NCBI RefSeq assembly: GCF_018128925.1
Contig: NZ_CP067007.1
Coordinates: 62,001-126,000 of the forward strand
Direction: 5' to 3'
Length of the DNA stretch: 64,000 nucleotides
From: Nitrosopumilus sp. K4
Lineage (GTDB): Archaea > Thermoproteota > Nitrososphaeria > Nitrososphaerales > Nitrosopumilaceae
This document shows, piece by piece, positions 52,351 through 61,850 of the stretch. The translations under genes and the position numbers were made by a program. Each line of letters begins with the position of its first letter. The first letter of the stretch is position 1. The notes beneath the pieces are model-generated. The model ran no database searches. It was given only the letters and a program-made list of their open reading frames with translations, and was not told where the DNA came from.

Positions 52351-53862
52351 TTAAACAAGTGATTTTTTCTTGATGCCTTTTGGAATTGATTTGATGAAAT
52401 GTTTTAGAAATTGATCACTCTTGTCATAATGCACTTCTGTGAATTTGTTGTTGTCAAAAAACTTCTTCCATGTAATTTCAAACTCTGTAAACTTTTTTGG
52501 GTTAAACTCAAGCCTTGCAGTTTCATGATGTGCAGCTGGAAAAATATCTGAAATCTCTAATGGGATTAATCCTAAATGCGGATTGTATTGACAAATCTGA
52601 GATGATTCCACATCCTTTATTTTTTTCTTCATTGACAAATATTGTTGAGATAGGTAAGCCGGTTTTGTCTTTGTTTCTTTTATGATTAACAGTGTCTTTT
52701 TCTTTGTTTTGAATTTTCTAACAATGTTGTGATATGCTTGAACTTCAGGTCGAAACTGATCAACTTTGTCAAAAAGAAAAATTGCTCTTTCTTTAAATTT
52801 TGGAGTTGATTTTGATAAAAAATCTGTATTTTCTGTTAACACCTCAATCATTTCAAACAGTTTTGGGTGGGCACGTGCTTTTTTTAGAACATATTCCCAT
52901 AGCCTGCCCTCAAAAATTGCCTGCTTTACTTTGTCCACTTCAATCTTTATTGCATGAAGATTATGCAATGCAATTTCATTTACTTTTACTTTGTATTCTA
53001 ATTGCTTTAATTCACTGGGTGTGTACTTTGAACATACCTCGCAATTACATGGAAATACTGAAATGTCCTTTAGGTATCTCGTACCGTCTTCTGTAATGTA
53101 ACGCTCTTGTTTAGCATAAAGCATGTATGATGCTGAATCAAATGTATCACATCCAAGTGCTACAGCAAAAGGAATTGTCAGGGGATGGCCTGCGCCAAAA
53201 AGGTGTAATGGAATTGAATGTGGCATTTGTTTTTTTGCAGCAACAATCATCTGTGCTAATAACTTGTACTCATAAGACTCCATAAATTCAACAGGGCTAC
53301 CTAATGCAAGCATTTTGAATCCAATATCGACTAGACTTTTAGTTGATTTTCCAACAAGATCAAAATGTTCGCCTCCTTGAATTGGCCCAATCCAAATTTG
53401 TCCATTGTCTGCACTGTTTTGCAGAGTTTCTTTTGAAACTTGTAATGTATGTTTAACATATGCGTCTGCTTTTTTTCTTGGTAATCCATACCCTGTTGGC
53501 TTGTCTAATGGAATTGCAAAATCTGTCATTATTCCTTTTTCAAAATTTGCCATTTCAGGTGGTGATACTTGAACATCCCCGTACTCTAATACTTGGTATC
53601 CTCCAGAATCTGTCATGATTGCTCCATCAAAATCAATAATTTTGTGAATTCCCTTCTGAATTGCATCTTCACCGTAATTGTTTCTAGTAATGTATGCATT
53701 AGTAATAACCAAATCAAAACCAATCTCTTTGATTTTTTTTGAAGGTACTGTTTGTTTTACTGGATGGATGACTGGAACATATGCTGGAGTTTCAATTTTT
53801 CCATGGTTTGTTTCTAAAACACCAATTCTGCCAGCCAAGTCCGTTTTAAGAATTTCAAACAA
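52351..53862 (-). CDS. tgtA: tRNA-guanine(15) transglycosylase (archaeosine synthesis)
   Basis: This 503-residue enzyme exchanges guanine-15 of the tRNA D-loop for preQ0, the first tRNA step of archaeosine synthesis. IETPAYVPVIHPVKQ and MTDSGGYQVLEYG carry the nucleophile Asp. GAGHPLTIPFAVALGCDTFDSASY is the second catalytic region, and CNCEVC is the zinc site with a later His. The C-terminal domains after residue 350 are present but no PUA domain is visible, as in split archaeal forms where it is encoded elsewhere. The start is at ATG 53862. It is co-directional with the small NTPase gene upstream. Confidence 0.93.
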   Translation of the reverse strand: MFEILKTDLAGRIGVLETNHGKIETPAYVPVIHPVKQTVPSKKIKEIGFDLVITNAYITRNNYGEDAIQKGIHKIIDFDGAIMTDSGGYQVLEYGDVQVSPPEMANFEKGIMTDFAIPLDKPTGYGLPRKKADAYVKHTLQVSKETLQNSADNGQIWIGPIQGGEHFDLVGKSTKSLVDIGFKMLALGSPVEFMESYEYKLLAQMIVAAKKQMPHSIPLHLFGAGHPLTIPFAVALGCDTFDSASYMLYAKQERYITEDGTRYLKDISVFPCNCEVCSKYTPSELKQLEYKVKVNEIALHNLHAIKIEVDKVKQAIFEGRLWEYVLKKARAHPKLFEMIEVLTENTDFLSKSTPKFKERAIFLFDKVDQFRPEVQAYHNIVRKFKTKKKTLLIIKETKTKPAYLSQQYLSMKKKIKDVESSQICQYNPHLGLIPLEISDIFPAAHHETARLEFNPKKFTEFEITWKKFFDNNKFTEVHYDKSDQFLKHFIKSIPKGIKKKSLV

Positions 53863-53893
53863 GTTACTATCTAAAATTTGGAGCTTTATTTAA

Positions 53894-54445
53894 TCAATAA
53901 GCAAAAAACTTTTTCAAATCTTCCTTGTTTGTCATGATTTCTAACCAATCAACATTGTCAGAAGTATCTTTTCTGTTATTCAAAATATTTAGAACTCTTT
54001 TTGAAATTTCTTGGATTGTTTTTCCTGTGATGTTTATCTGAAATACTTTGTCACCAAATTTTTCCATGGAGTCAAACGCTATTACTCCTAAAACCTCGCT
54101 TCCAGCATTTTCCTGTGCTTTTTCTTGAGAGTACCCTCTTTGTTCGTAGATGTTAAACAAATCATATGGGTTTCTTCGCAGAACTATCACTTTATCGATT
54201 TTTTCAGGTTCTAAAACATAGGGAGCTAAATGACCAACTATTAAACATGAATCTGATGTTTTTTGCATCATAACGGTTTGTAGTTTATCTACATCTACAT
54301 CAAAAGTATCTCCATCTGATTCAAACAAACCTGCATTTTTTGCAATCTCGTTAATGTCTAATATGGGCAAATTCAATTGATCTGAAATCTCATTGGTAAT
54401 GGTATGTTTTCCTACTCCTGGATTCCCTGTAATCACAAATATCAT
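53894..54445 (-). CDS. Fap7/adenylate-kinase-like NTPase
   Basis: This is a 183-residue P-loop protein starting at ATG 54445 (MIFVITG); a longer upstream frame to 54544 runs into the divergent ychF gene and lacks similarity. TGNPGVGKHTI is Walker A, and LIVGHLAPYVL and KVIVLRRNPYDLF follow the Fap7/hCINAP pattern. Archaeal members act as adenylate kinase and in the maturation of small ribosomal subunits. It lies 32 bp upstream of tgtA. Function is inferred from the family. Confidence 0.82.
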   Translation of the reverse strand: MIFVITGNPGVGKHTITNEISDQLNLPILDINEIAKNAGLFESDGDTFDVDVDKLQTVMMQKTSDSCLIVGHLAPYVLEPEKIDKVIVLRRNPYDLFNIYEQRGYSQEKAQENAGSEVLGVIAFDSMEKFGDKVFQINITGKTIQEISKRVLNILNNRKDTSDNVDWLEIMTNKEDLKKFFAY

Positions 54446-54516
54446 ACATAATTCCAGACTTGTTGAATTAAATAAATTCTGCAATACTAATATGTACAAT
54501 AGAATTTTTGTGTGTA

Positions 54517-55704
54517 TTGCAAATAGGTTTACTTGGAAAAGCAAATGTTGGAAAATCTACTTTCTTTTCTGCAGCAACTGAAACTCCAGTTCCTACAGGA
54601 AACTTTCCTTTCACAACGATTGAACCCAATGTAGGAGTTGCTTATGTCAAATCCGAATGTGCATGCAAACATTTTGAAATTGAACACAAAAATGAATTGT
54701 GTTCAAATGGCACTAGGTTTATTCCAATAAAACTAATTGATGTTGCCGGTCTTGTACCGGGAGCTCATGAAGGAAAGGGATTAGGTAACCAATTTTTAGA
54801 TGATGCAAGACAAGCCGAAGTTTTAATTCATGTGGTAGATATTGCTGGAACTACTGACATTCAAGGCCAACCTGTCCCTATTGGCTCTCATGACCCTCTT
54901 GAAGATGTAAAATTTGTTCAAGAAGAATTTGATCAATGGTTTGTTGATATTCTAAAAAGAGAATGGGACAAATTAACAAGAGAGATAGATCAGAAACGAG
55001 CAAAACTAACTGATGGAATTGCAAAAAGATTTACTGGTTTGGGCGTAAAAGATTTTCAAGTTCAAGAAGTTTTACAAAAACTAGGGTTGATCTCTAAAAA
55101 CCCTAAAGAATGGAGCGATGATGATATTTTGACTTTTGTAAAGGAATTAAGAAAAAACACAAAACCAATTATTGTTGCAGCAAACAAGGCTGATCTTTGT
55201 AAGGATTTGGAAATTATAAAGCAAATTCCTGACACTGTAATTCCGTGTAGTGCTGAAACAGAACTACTTTTACGCAAGGCAACAAAGGCAGGTATTATTA
55301 ACTACAAACCAGGCGATGAAGGATTTTCAATTGTAGATGGAAAAGAAATTCCACCTCCACAACAAAAAGCACTAGATGTCGTCAAAAACATATTCTCAAA
55401 AATCCAATCAACTGGAATTCAAAAAATTTTAAACACTGCTGTTTTTGAATCCCTAAACTTTATTGTAGTGTATCCTGTTGAGGATGAATCAAAATTAACA
55501 AACAAGGATGGTGATGTTTTACCTGATGCAAAATTATTACCTGATGGTTCTACTGCAAAAGATTTGGCAGGTTTAATTCACGCAGACATTGCAAAGGGGT
55601 TTTTACATGCAATTGATTGTAAAACAAAACAGAGAATTGGTGGTGATCATAAACTAAAAAATGGCGATGTGATCAAAATAGTTTCAACATTAAGCAGGGG
55701 ATGA
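54517..55704 (+). CDS. ychF: YchF/OLA1-type ATPase
   Basis: This 395-residue P-loop TRAFAC ATPase is universally conserved and linked to ribosomes. GLLGKANVGKST is G1, DVAGLVPGAHEGKGLGNQFLDD is G3, and NKADL is G4; the C-terminal TGS domain holds GDVIKIVS. I use TTG 54517 (MQIGLLGK), which fits homologues; another TTG nine bases earlier is in frame. The stop is one base before kae1, so the two are co-transcribed. YchF binds ATP rather than GTP in most organisms. Confidence 0.92.
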   Translation: MQIGLLGKANVGKSTFFSAATETPVPTGNFPFTTIEPNVGVAYVKSECACKHFEIEHKNELCSNGTRFIPIKLIDVAGLVPGAHEGKGLGNQFLDDARQAEVLIHVVDIAGTTDIQGQPVPIGSHDPLEDVKFVQEEFDQWFVDILKREWDKLTREIDQKRAKLTDGIAKRFTGLGVKDFQVQEVLQKLGLISKNPKEWSDDDILTFVKELRKNTKPIIVAANKADLCKDLEIIKQIPDTVIPCSAETELLLRKATKAGIINYKPGDEGFSIVDGKEIPPPQQKALDVVKNIFSKIQSTGIQKILNTAVFESLNFIVVYPVEDESKLTNKDGDVLPDAKLLPDGSTAKDLAGLIHADIAKGFLHAIDCKTKQRIGGDHKLKNGDVIKIVSTLSRG

Positions 55705-55705
55705 T

Positions 55706-56689
55706 ATGCTAGGTCTTGGTGTTGAGAGCACTGCTCACACATTTTCATGTGCTGTATTAGAAAAAAAAGGCAAAAAAGGCAAAATTCTATCTGATGTGAG
55801 AAAAATATACCGACCCCCAGAAGGTGAGGGAATTCATCCTAGAGAGGCATCAAGACATCATATTGAAAATAGCTCTACTGTATTGTCTGAATGTCTTGCT
55901 GAGGCAGATATTACAATAAAAGATCTTGATATTGTATCATATGCAGCAGGACCTGGACTTGGTCCTTGTCTTAGAGTTGGTGCAGTAGTTGCGCGTTCTT
56001 TGGCTTCATACTACAAAATCCCAATTTATCCTGTAAATCATGCTTTAGGACATATTGAATTAGGGAAGCTTTTGACTGGAGCTCAAAACCCATTGGTACT
56101 TTTAGTATCTGGTGGCCATACAATGCTTCTTGCATTTCTTAACAAACAATGGCGAGTTTTTGGTGAAACGCTAGACATTACACTTGGACAACTTTTAGAT
56201 CAATTCGGACGTTCAATTGGATTTGCATCACCATGCGGAAAAAACATTGAACAACTAGCCTCTTCTACTACAAATTATGTTACACTTCCATACTCAGTAA
56301 AAGGAAATGACGTTTCATTTTCTGGTCTTTTATCTGCAACAAAATCTATCTCATCTAAAAGTAAGGCTGATGCATGCTTTTCTTTACAAGAAACAGCTTT
56401 TGCAATGATTAGTGAAGCAGTTGAACGTGCATTATCATTTACACAAAAGAAAGAGTTGATGGTAGTAGGCGGCGTAGCTGCAAACAAAAGATTATCTGAT
56501 ATGTTGCAAAATGTTTGTAAAAGGCATAATGCAAAATTTTTTGTTGTGCCTTTGAAATATGCCGGTGACTGTGGAAGTCAAATCTGTTGGACAGGATTGT
56601 TGGAATCTCAAGTAAAAAAAGGCATTTCATTAGAAAATACTTTTGTTACTCAATCTTGGAGATTAGATTCAGTAAAAATTGATTATTAA
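55706..56689 (+). CDS. kae1: Kae1/TsaD, t6A37 tRNA modification (KEOPS subunit)
   Basis: This 327-residue ASKHA-fold subunit transfers threonylcarbamoyl to A37 of tRNAs reading ANN codons. LGVESTAHTFS is the start motif, HPREASRHH and NHALGHIE carry the metal-binding His residues, LVSGGHTML the nucleotide loop, and VVGGVAANKRL and CWTGLLE complete the family. The start ATG 55706 follows the ychF stop by one base with CAGGGG just upstream. It shares the area with bud32 (57105), its KEOPS partner, although a convergent small gene separates them. Confidence 0.95.
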   Translation: MLGLGVESTAHTFSCAVLEKKGKKGKILSDVRKIYRPPEGEGIHPREASRHHIENSSTVLSECLAEADITIKDLDIVSYAAGPGLGPCLRVGAVVARSLASYYKIPIYPVNHALGHIELGKLLTGAQNPLVLLVSGGHTMLLAFLNKQWRVFGETLDITLGQLLDQFGRSIGFASPCGKNIEQLASSTTNYVTLPYSVKGNDVSFSGLLSATKSISSKSKADACFSLQETAFAMISEAVERALSFTQKKELMVVGGVAANKRLSDMLQNVCKRHNAKFFVVPLKYAGDCGSQICWTGLLESQVKKGISLENTFVTQSWRLDSVKIDY

Positions 56690-57009
56690 TTTTTGAAGTC
56701 TTCTATTGCTGCTTCGATATCTTTTAGCCAATCTTTTGTATTAAAAACACCAAATTTGTGAGTTTCTTCACCTTCATCTGTCTTTGCAGTAAAACAAACT
56801 TTTTTCATTAACATCCCTTCTTTCCAAACTTTTGTTACGTTGCCTAACGATATGTCCAGAACTGTATCTCCAAACTGTTTTGAAAAATCCATCATTCTAG
56901 CTTGTGTTTTATCAAAAGCTAATCTCTTATTTGTTAGGGTCAGAATTCCTGGACCTAACTTATCTTCATTACAATCTTCTTGTTTTAGTCTCTTTTCTCC
57001 TTCTTCCAT
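56686..57009 (-). CDS. GRAM/PH-like small protein
   Basis: This 107-residue protein has GPGILTLTNKRLAFDK (the classic GRAM or bacterial PH strand where a nucleotide or lipid surface forms), then DISLGNVTKVWKEG and KFGVFNTKDWLKDIEAAI, a helix closing the fold. Such proteins bind lipids or peptides; the ligand here is unknown. It has no membrane segment. It overlaps kae1 by 4 bp at its 3' end and is divergent from bud32, so it interrupts the KEOPS pair. Confidence 0.65.
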   Translation of the reverse strand: MEEGEKRLKQEDCNEDKLGPGILTLTNKRLAFDKTQARMMDFSKQFGDTVLDISLGNVTKVWKEGMLMKKVCFTAKTDEGEETHKFGVFNTKDWLKDIEAAIEDFKN

Positions 57010-57104
57010 TCTATATACGAATAATCTTTAGGTTATAATTTTAATGCATTTTTCAAACTAATTGCTAAGGATAAACTTCTAAATTATAATGAAGTACAGT
57101 AACT

Positions 57105-57728
57105 TTGTTGAAACTCTTAAAGAAAGGTGCTGAAGCTGATATTTTTCTTACAAACTGGAATAGTTCTAATGCAATTCTAAAGATTAGAAAACCTAAAGAC
57201 TATAGAAATCCAATATTGGATTCTAAAATAAGAAGACACAGAACAATCAAAGAATCTCAAACTCTTTCTGAAGTAAAATTTTTTGGCATTCCCTCACCTA
57301 TTGTGTATTATGTAGATCTTAAAAAATCTGAAATCATCATGCAAGAAATTCCTGGAAAACCAGTACATGACTTATCCCCTTCAAAGATTATTCAGGCATC
57401 AAAAGAAATTGGAAAATTAGTTGGGACCATGCATAAGAACGGAATAATGCATGGTGATCTGACCACTTCTAATTTTATTCTCTACAACAAAAAAATCTAT
57501 GTGATTGACTTTGGTTTATCTCAAAAAACTATCAAATTAGAAGATCATGCAGTAGATTTGAGGCTGATTAAAGAAATTCTGAACAGCGCTCACGCAAAAA
57601 TCATGCAGTCTTCGTGGAAAAATTTTCAAACAGGATACAAATCTGTTGTAGGATCAACCAAATTTCAAAAAATCTCAAATCTTGTATCTGAAATTGAAGG
57701 TAGAGGTAGATATGCAACAGTCGTTTGA
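57105..57728 (+). CDS. bud32: Bud32 atypical kinase (KEOPS subunit)
   Basis: This 207-residue RIO-like small kinase/ATPase works with Kae1 in t6A synthesis. KKGAEADIF is the glycine-poor loop, ILKIRKPKDYR contains the Lys, MHGDLTTSNF is the catalytic loop and YVIDFGLS the metal motif. The activation segment is very short, as in the family. The start is TTG at 57105 or 57108. Its last 17 bp overlap the following pyrophosphatase gene. Confidence 0.93.
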   Translation: MLKLLKKGAEADIFLTNWNSSNAILKIRKPKDYRNPILDSKIRRHRTIKESQTLSEVKFFGIPSPIVYYVDLKKSEIIMQEIPGKPVHDLSPSKIIQASKEIGKLVGTMHKNGIMHGDLTTSNFILYNKKIYVIDFGLSQKTIKLEDHAVDLRLIKEILNSAHAKIMQSSWKNFQTGYKSVVGSTKFQKISNLVSEIEGRGRYATVV

Positions 57729-58266
57729 TCTTTATTTTGTATCTTCTAACAAGCACAAATTTTTAGAAGCCAAGAAAATTTTGAATTCATTTGAAATACA
57801 GATTGGATTCTATAAATCTGAACTTGAAGAAATACAATCTGACTCCCTCCAAAAAATTGCATCAAAAAAAGCAGAACAAGCATTCTCACAACTAAAAAAA
57901 CCTGTGATTGTAGAAGATGATGGACTTTACATAACTTCTCTTGATGGATTCCCCGGCCCCTATTCTTCTTATGTATTCAAAACAATTGGAAATTCTGGTA
58001 TCTTGAACCTTGTAAAAAATAATCGCAACGCAAAATTTGTTTCTATGATCTCATTCAAAAATAATGTTTTTTCAAAATCATTCAAAGCAGAAATCTGTGG
58101 TAAAATCTCAAAAAAACAAAAAGGAAAAGGATGGGGATATGATCCAATTTTTATTCCAAATTCAAAATCTAAAACATTTGCTGAAATATCTAACAAAAAT
58201 GAACTGTCTCATAGATTCAAAGCGCTAAAAAAATTTGCTAATTGGTATCTGCGTATGCAGAAATAA
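57712..58266 (+). CDS. XTP/dITP pyrophosphatase (RdgB/HAM1)
   Basis: This 184-residue enzyme removes non-canonical purine triphosphates such as XTP and ITP. FVSSNKHKFLEAKKIL is the entry loop, VIVEDDGLYI the catalytic acidic region, DGFPGPYSSYV and GKGWGYDPIFIP complete the substrate pocket, and NELSHRFKAL ends it. The start ATG 57712 has GAGGT about 6 bp upstream, so the longer frame to 57682 inside bud32 is unlikely. It converges on taw1 with a 29-bp overlap. Confidence 0.92.
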   Translation: MQQSFDLYFVSSNKHKFLEAKKILNSFEIQIGFYKSELEEIQSDSLQKIASKKAEQAFSQLKKPVIVEDDGLYITSLDGFPGPYSSYVFKTIGNSGILNLVKNNRNAKFVSMISFKNNVFSKSFKAEICGKISKKQKGKGWGYDPIFIPNSKSKTFAEISNKNELSHRFKALKKFANWYLRMQK

Positions 58267-59266
58267 ATCTCTCGATGTTTCTCTGTTTGTTTTGTAATAC
58301 TACGATTCGTGAAACAAAACTTTCATCCATTATAGAAAACATGTTACTATTTTTTGTAATACCCCTTGCAAACTCTCTGACCTCATCCATCTCGAGCATA
58401 TTTGAATACTCTAATCTATTTGTAGAGCGACCAATATGCATATATGATTTAATTTCAATAAAGTGAGGGCTTGCTTTTTCAAACATTGAAACAAAAGATG
58501 GTATCATTTCTTTTTGATCATTATAGTCTCTGATCAAAGTTATTCGAAGAACTGTTCTAGTATCTAAATCCTTTAACATTTCAAGAGTTTTGTTCCATCT
58601 TTGCCATGAATCATCATACTTTGGTTTGTTAATTCTCTGAAATGATTCATAGTCTGATGCATTAGTTGAAAGATAAAGCTGAGTCGGCAGCGCATCTTCC
58701 TTTTTTAATCTCTCAATCATGTCTGGTTCTTGACCATTTGTTACAAGAAAAATTGATTTAGTTTCCTTCAATGATTTTAGATATTTTATCATCTCTGGAA
58801 GCTTTGGATACATAGTTGGTTCTCCTGAAAGAGAAATTGCGTAGTGACTTGGCAACAATGACTCGTCTAGTCTTTCTTTATCATTTCTGGAATCTCCATA
58901 GTATCCCATGATCAGTTTCTTTCTTTCTTGCATTAGTTTTTTCAAAATTTCTTCTGGCTCAGATACATGCTCAGGTTCCATTTTTAATGAATCATAAAAC
59001 TCCATTGGTCTCCAACAATACACACATCTATTTTCACAATGCATTCCTGCAGGGGAAAACTCCATGCATCTGTGAGTAGATATTCCATAGAACTTGTGTT
59101 TGTAACAACTTCCTTCATGCTTGAAGGATTTCTTTGTCCAATGACATAATTCTACTGTAGAGTGATCTGCAACTCCGTATTTTGCTTTTTTTAGTTGCTC
59201 TGAAATAGCTGGCCTGATCTGAATCAACTGATCGTCATTTCCTACTATCTCACCAGAACAACTCAT
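58238..59266 (-). CDS. taw1: Taw1/TYW1, 4-demethylwyosine synthase
   Basis: This 342-residue radical SAM enzyme converts N1-methylguanosine-37 of tRNA-Phe to 4-demethylwyosine with pyruvate. CENRCVYCWRP is the SAM cluster (CX3CX2C) in the TYW1 form, and GMHCENR, AISLSGEPTMYP and STNASDYESFQRINKP are family signatures. Extra cysteines near the N-terminus (Cys41, Cys54, Cys67) are placed as the second cluster. No flavodoxin domain is present, as in archaeal forms. ATG 59266 gives MSCSGEIVG. Convergent with the pyrophosphatase. Confidence 0.94.
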   Translation of the reverse strand: MSCSGEIVGNDDQLIQIRPAISEQLKKAKYGVADHSTVELCHWTKKSFKHEGSCYKHKFYGISTHRCMEFSPAGMHCENRCVYCWRPMEFYDSLKMEPEHVSEPEEILKKLMQERKKLIMGYYGDSRNDKERLDESLLPSHYAISLSGEPTMYPKLPEMIKYLKSLKETKSIFLVTNGQEPDMIERLKKEDALPTQLYLSTNASDYESFQRINKPKYDDSWQRWNKTLEMLKDLDTRTVLRITLIRDYNDQKEMIPSFVSMFEKASPHFIEIKSYMHIGRSTNRLEYSNMLEMDEVREFARGITKNSNMFSIMDESFVSRIVVLQNKQRNIERFISAYADTN

Positions 59267-59364
59267 GTGGTGAAAATCCGTTCTGGTTTACTTAAATTGA
59301 TCGTGATTTTTGTCTGACATGGAAATTTTTCCTAAATCTTCAACTAATTTTTCCCGATTTTAGA

Positions 59365-61839
59365 GTGAGGTTTAATAACTGGATCCTCAAGGAAAAATTA
59401 GTATTGAACCCTAAATACCTTCTCGGATTCCTATTCTTACTTGTATCTGTATTAACTAGTATTCCTATCAATCCAGCATTTGCTGAGCATGACTTAGACA
59501 AAGATGGTATTCCTGATGAGGTTGATAGTTGTCCAAACCTTCAAGAAGATAATGAGGGTGCATTAGATGGTTGCCCATCAAACTTTGTTCCATGGTATGA
59601 TGAGGATTATGATGGAATTGAAGACCATGTTGATTTATGTCCTAGTCTAAGAGAAAAATACAATAGATTCCAAGACTTGGATGGTTGCCCTGATATTGCT
59701 CCTGATGGAGGCCCAGGCGGATTACCTGATTCTGATGGTGACGGTTTTGTTGACTTGGTAGATAAATGTCCAAATCAACCAGAAACATTTAACGGGGTTT
59801 TAGATACTGACGGCTGTCCAGACACTTATGGTTCTGCAGACAGAGACAGAGATGGCATTCCAGATGCAGCTGACAGTTGTCCATTAAACGCTGAAACTTA
59901 TAATAGATTCCAAGACTTGGATGGTTGCCCAGATTCTGTAACTGATGAAGCTTTTGTTGATTCTGATAATGATGGAATTCAAGACAAAATTGACCTTTGT
60001 CCTTTCGAACCCGAAATTTTTAATGGTTACTTAGATACTGATGGTTGCCCTGATGCAACATTAGATGTTGACTTTAGTGATAGAGATGGTGATGGCATAG
60101 CTGATAGATTTGATATATGTCCTGACCAGCCAGAAACCTTTAACAGATTTTCTGATTATGATGGTTGTCCAGACTCTGCACCTTCTTTCTCTGGAGTATT
60201 AAATGATGCAGACAAAGATAGAATCATGGATGCAAATGATGCATGTCCACTAGAACCAGAAAGATACAATGGATTTGAAGATGATGATGGTTGTCCAGAT
60301 ATTCCTCCTTACTCAAGTGATAAAGACACAGACAGAGACGGAATTCCTGATTCAATTGATCAATGTCCAGATGTAAAAGAAACTTACAATCAATTCAAAG
60401 ATGATGATGGTTGTCCAGACTCTGTTTCTTCAAACAAACAAAGTCCTGACACTGATGGTGATGGCATAAATGATTATAATGATTTGTGTCCAAATCAACC
60501 AGAAACATTTAACGGATTATTTGACAGAGATGGTTGTCCTGATAATGATTCTACAACTGATAGAGACAGAGACGGAATTCCTGATATACATGATCAATGT
60601 CCTTTAGTTGCTGAAACTTACAATGGATTCCAAGACTTGGATGGTTGTCCTGACAGTGTTGCTGGATTAAACACCATGGATTATGATGGTGATGGAATTT
60701 TTGATTTACAAGATAAATGTCCATTAGAACCTGAAACAATAAATGGATACATGGATTCTGATGGTTGTCCAGACATTGCTGTGCTAGACACTGACGGTGA
60801 TGGAATTAGAGATTCATTGGATCAGTGTCCTACATCTGCTGAAACATGGAACAGATACATGGATCATGATGGTTGTCCTGATGTTGCTGATGAATTAGAT
60901 ACTGATCAAGACGGAATTCCTGATTCAATTGATCAATGTTTACTTGAGAGAGAACGATACAATGGATTTGAAGATGATGATGGTTGTCCAGACTTCCCAC
61001 CCTATTTGACTGATGTAGATACTGATAATGACGGAATTCCTGATTCCAAAGACCAATGCCCATTAGTTCCAGAAACTTACAATATGTTTGAAGACACTGA
61101 TGGTTGCCCAGATGCATTATTTGATAATAAAGGAGCACCTGATTCTGACGGTGATGGTATTAACGACTTTGTAGATCATTGTCCAACGCGAGCTGAAACT
61201 TATAATGGAATTTTAGATCATGACGGTTGTCCTGATAATTATATTCCAAGAAATGACCGTGACAGAGACGGAATTCCAGACTTGATTGATGCATGTCCAA
61301 TGTCTCCAGAAACTTACAATAAATTCCAAGATGAAGACGGTTGTCCTGATACAGTTAGCAAATCATTTGTTGTTGATTCTGACAATGATGGAATAGATGA
61401 TGTTAAAGACCAATGCCCACTAGTTCCAGAAACTTACAACGGATTTGAAGACACTGACGGTTGTCCCGACAGCCAAGTCACACAACCTGATTCTGACGGC
61501 GATGGTGTTCCAGATGTAATGGATATGTGTCCAACACAACAAGAAATTTGGAATAGATATGTAGATTACGATGGTTGTCCAGATACTGTTCCTACTGGAA
61601 ACATGAGGGTAGATTCTGACGGTGATGGTATAACTGATGAAATTGATGCATGTAATGATGAAAAAGAAACTTGGAACAAATACCAAGATGAAGACGGCTG
61701 CCCCGATATTGCACCAGAACAATCAAGATACAAACATGATGCAGACTTGGATGGCATAATTAATGATAATGATTTGTGTCCTCTAGAACCTGAGGATTAT
61801 GACGGAGACAGAGACAAAGACGGCTGTCCTGACCCATAG
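59365..61839 (+). CDS. Secreted thrombospondin type 3 repeat protein, copy 1
   Basis: This 824-residue secreted protein has a signal peptide (LLGFLFLLVSVLTSIPINPAFA). All the rest is calcium-binding TSP3 repeats, each of about 35-45 residues with a D-x-D-x-D-G-I-P-D loop, a CP pair and a DGCPD end; I count 20 DGCP units. It has no other domain. The cysteines probably form ladder disulfides, and the Asp loops should bind many calcium ions. The start is GTG at 59365 with no clear SD. It ends in YDGDRDKDGCPDP and is followed at once by a paralogue, so it arose by tandem duplication. Confidence 0.85.
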   Translation: MRFNNWILKEKLVLNPKYLLGFLFLLVSVLTSIPINPAFAEHDLDKDGIPDEVDSCPNLQEDNEGALDGCPSNFVPWYDEDYDGIEDHVDLCPSLREKYNRFQDLDGCPDIAPDGGPGGLPDSDGDGFVDLVDKCPNQPETFNGVLDTDGCPDTYGSADRDRDGIPDAADSCPLNAETYNRFQDLDGCPDSVTDEAFVDSDNDGIQDKIDLCPFEPEIFNGYLDTDGCPDATLDVDFSDRDGDGIADRFDICPDQPETFNRFSDYDGCPDSAPSFSGVLNDADKDRIMDANDACPLEPERYNGFEDDDGCPDIPPYSSDKDTDRDGIPDSIDQCPDVKETYNQFKDDDGCPDSVSSNKQSPDTDGDGINDYNDLCPNQPETFNGLFDRDGCPDNDSTTDRDRDGIPDIHDQCPLVAETYNGFQDLDGCPDSVAGLNTMDYDGDGIFDLQDKCPLEPETINGYMDSDGCPDIAVLDTDGDGIRDSLDQCPTSAETWNRYMDHDGCPDVADELDTDQDGIPDSIDQCLLERERYNGFEDDDGCPDFPPYLTDVDTDNDGIPDSKDQCPLVPETYNMFEDTDGCPDALFDNKGAPDSDGDGINDFVDHCPTRAETYNGILDHDGCPDNYIPRNDRDRDGIPDLIDACPMSPETYNKFQDEDGCPDTVSKSFVVDSDNDGIDDVKDQCPLVPETYNGFEDTDGCPDSQVTQPDSDGDGVPDVMDMCPTQQEIWNRYVDYDGCPDTVPTGNMRVDSDGDGITDEIDACNDEKETWNKYQDEDGCPDIAPEQSRYKHDADLDGIINDNDLCPLEPEDYDGDRDKDGCPDP

Positions 61840-61850
61840 GAGTCATTAAA

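Noticed and set aside
53894-54544. Longer N-terminus for the Fap7-like NTPase
   Set aside because: The extra 33 residues overlap the divergent ychF start region, and the P-loop strand begins at ATG 54445 as in the family.
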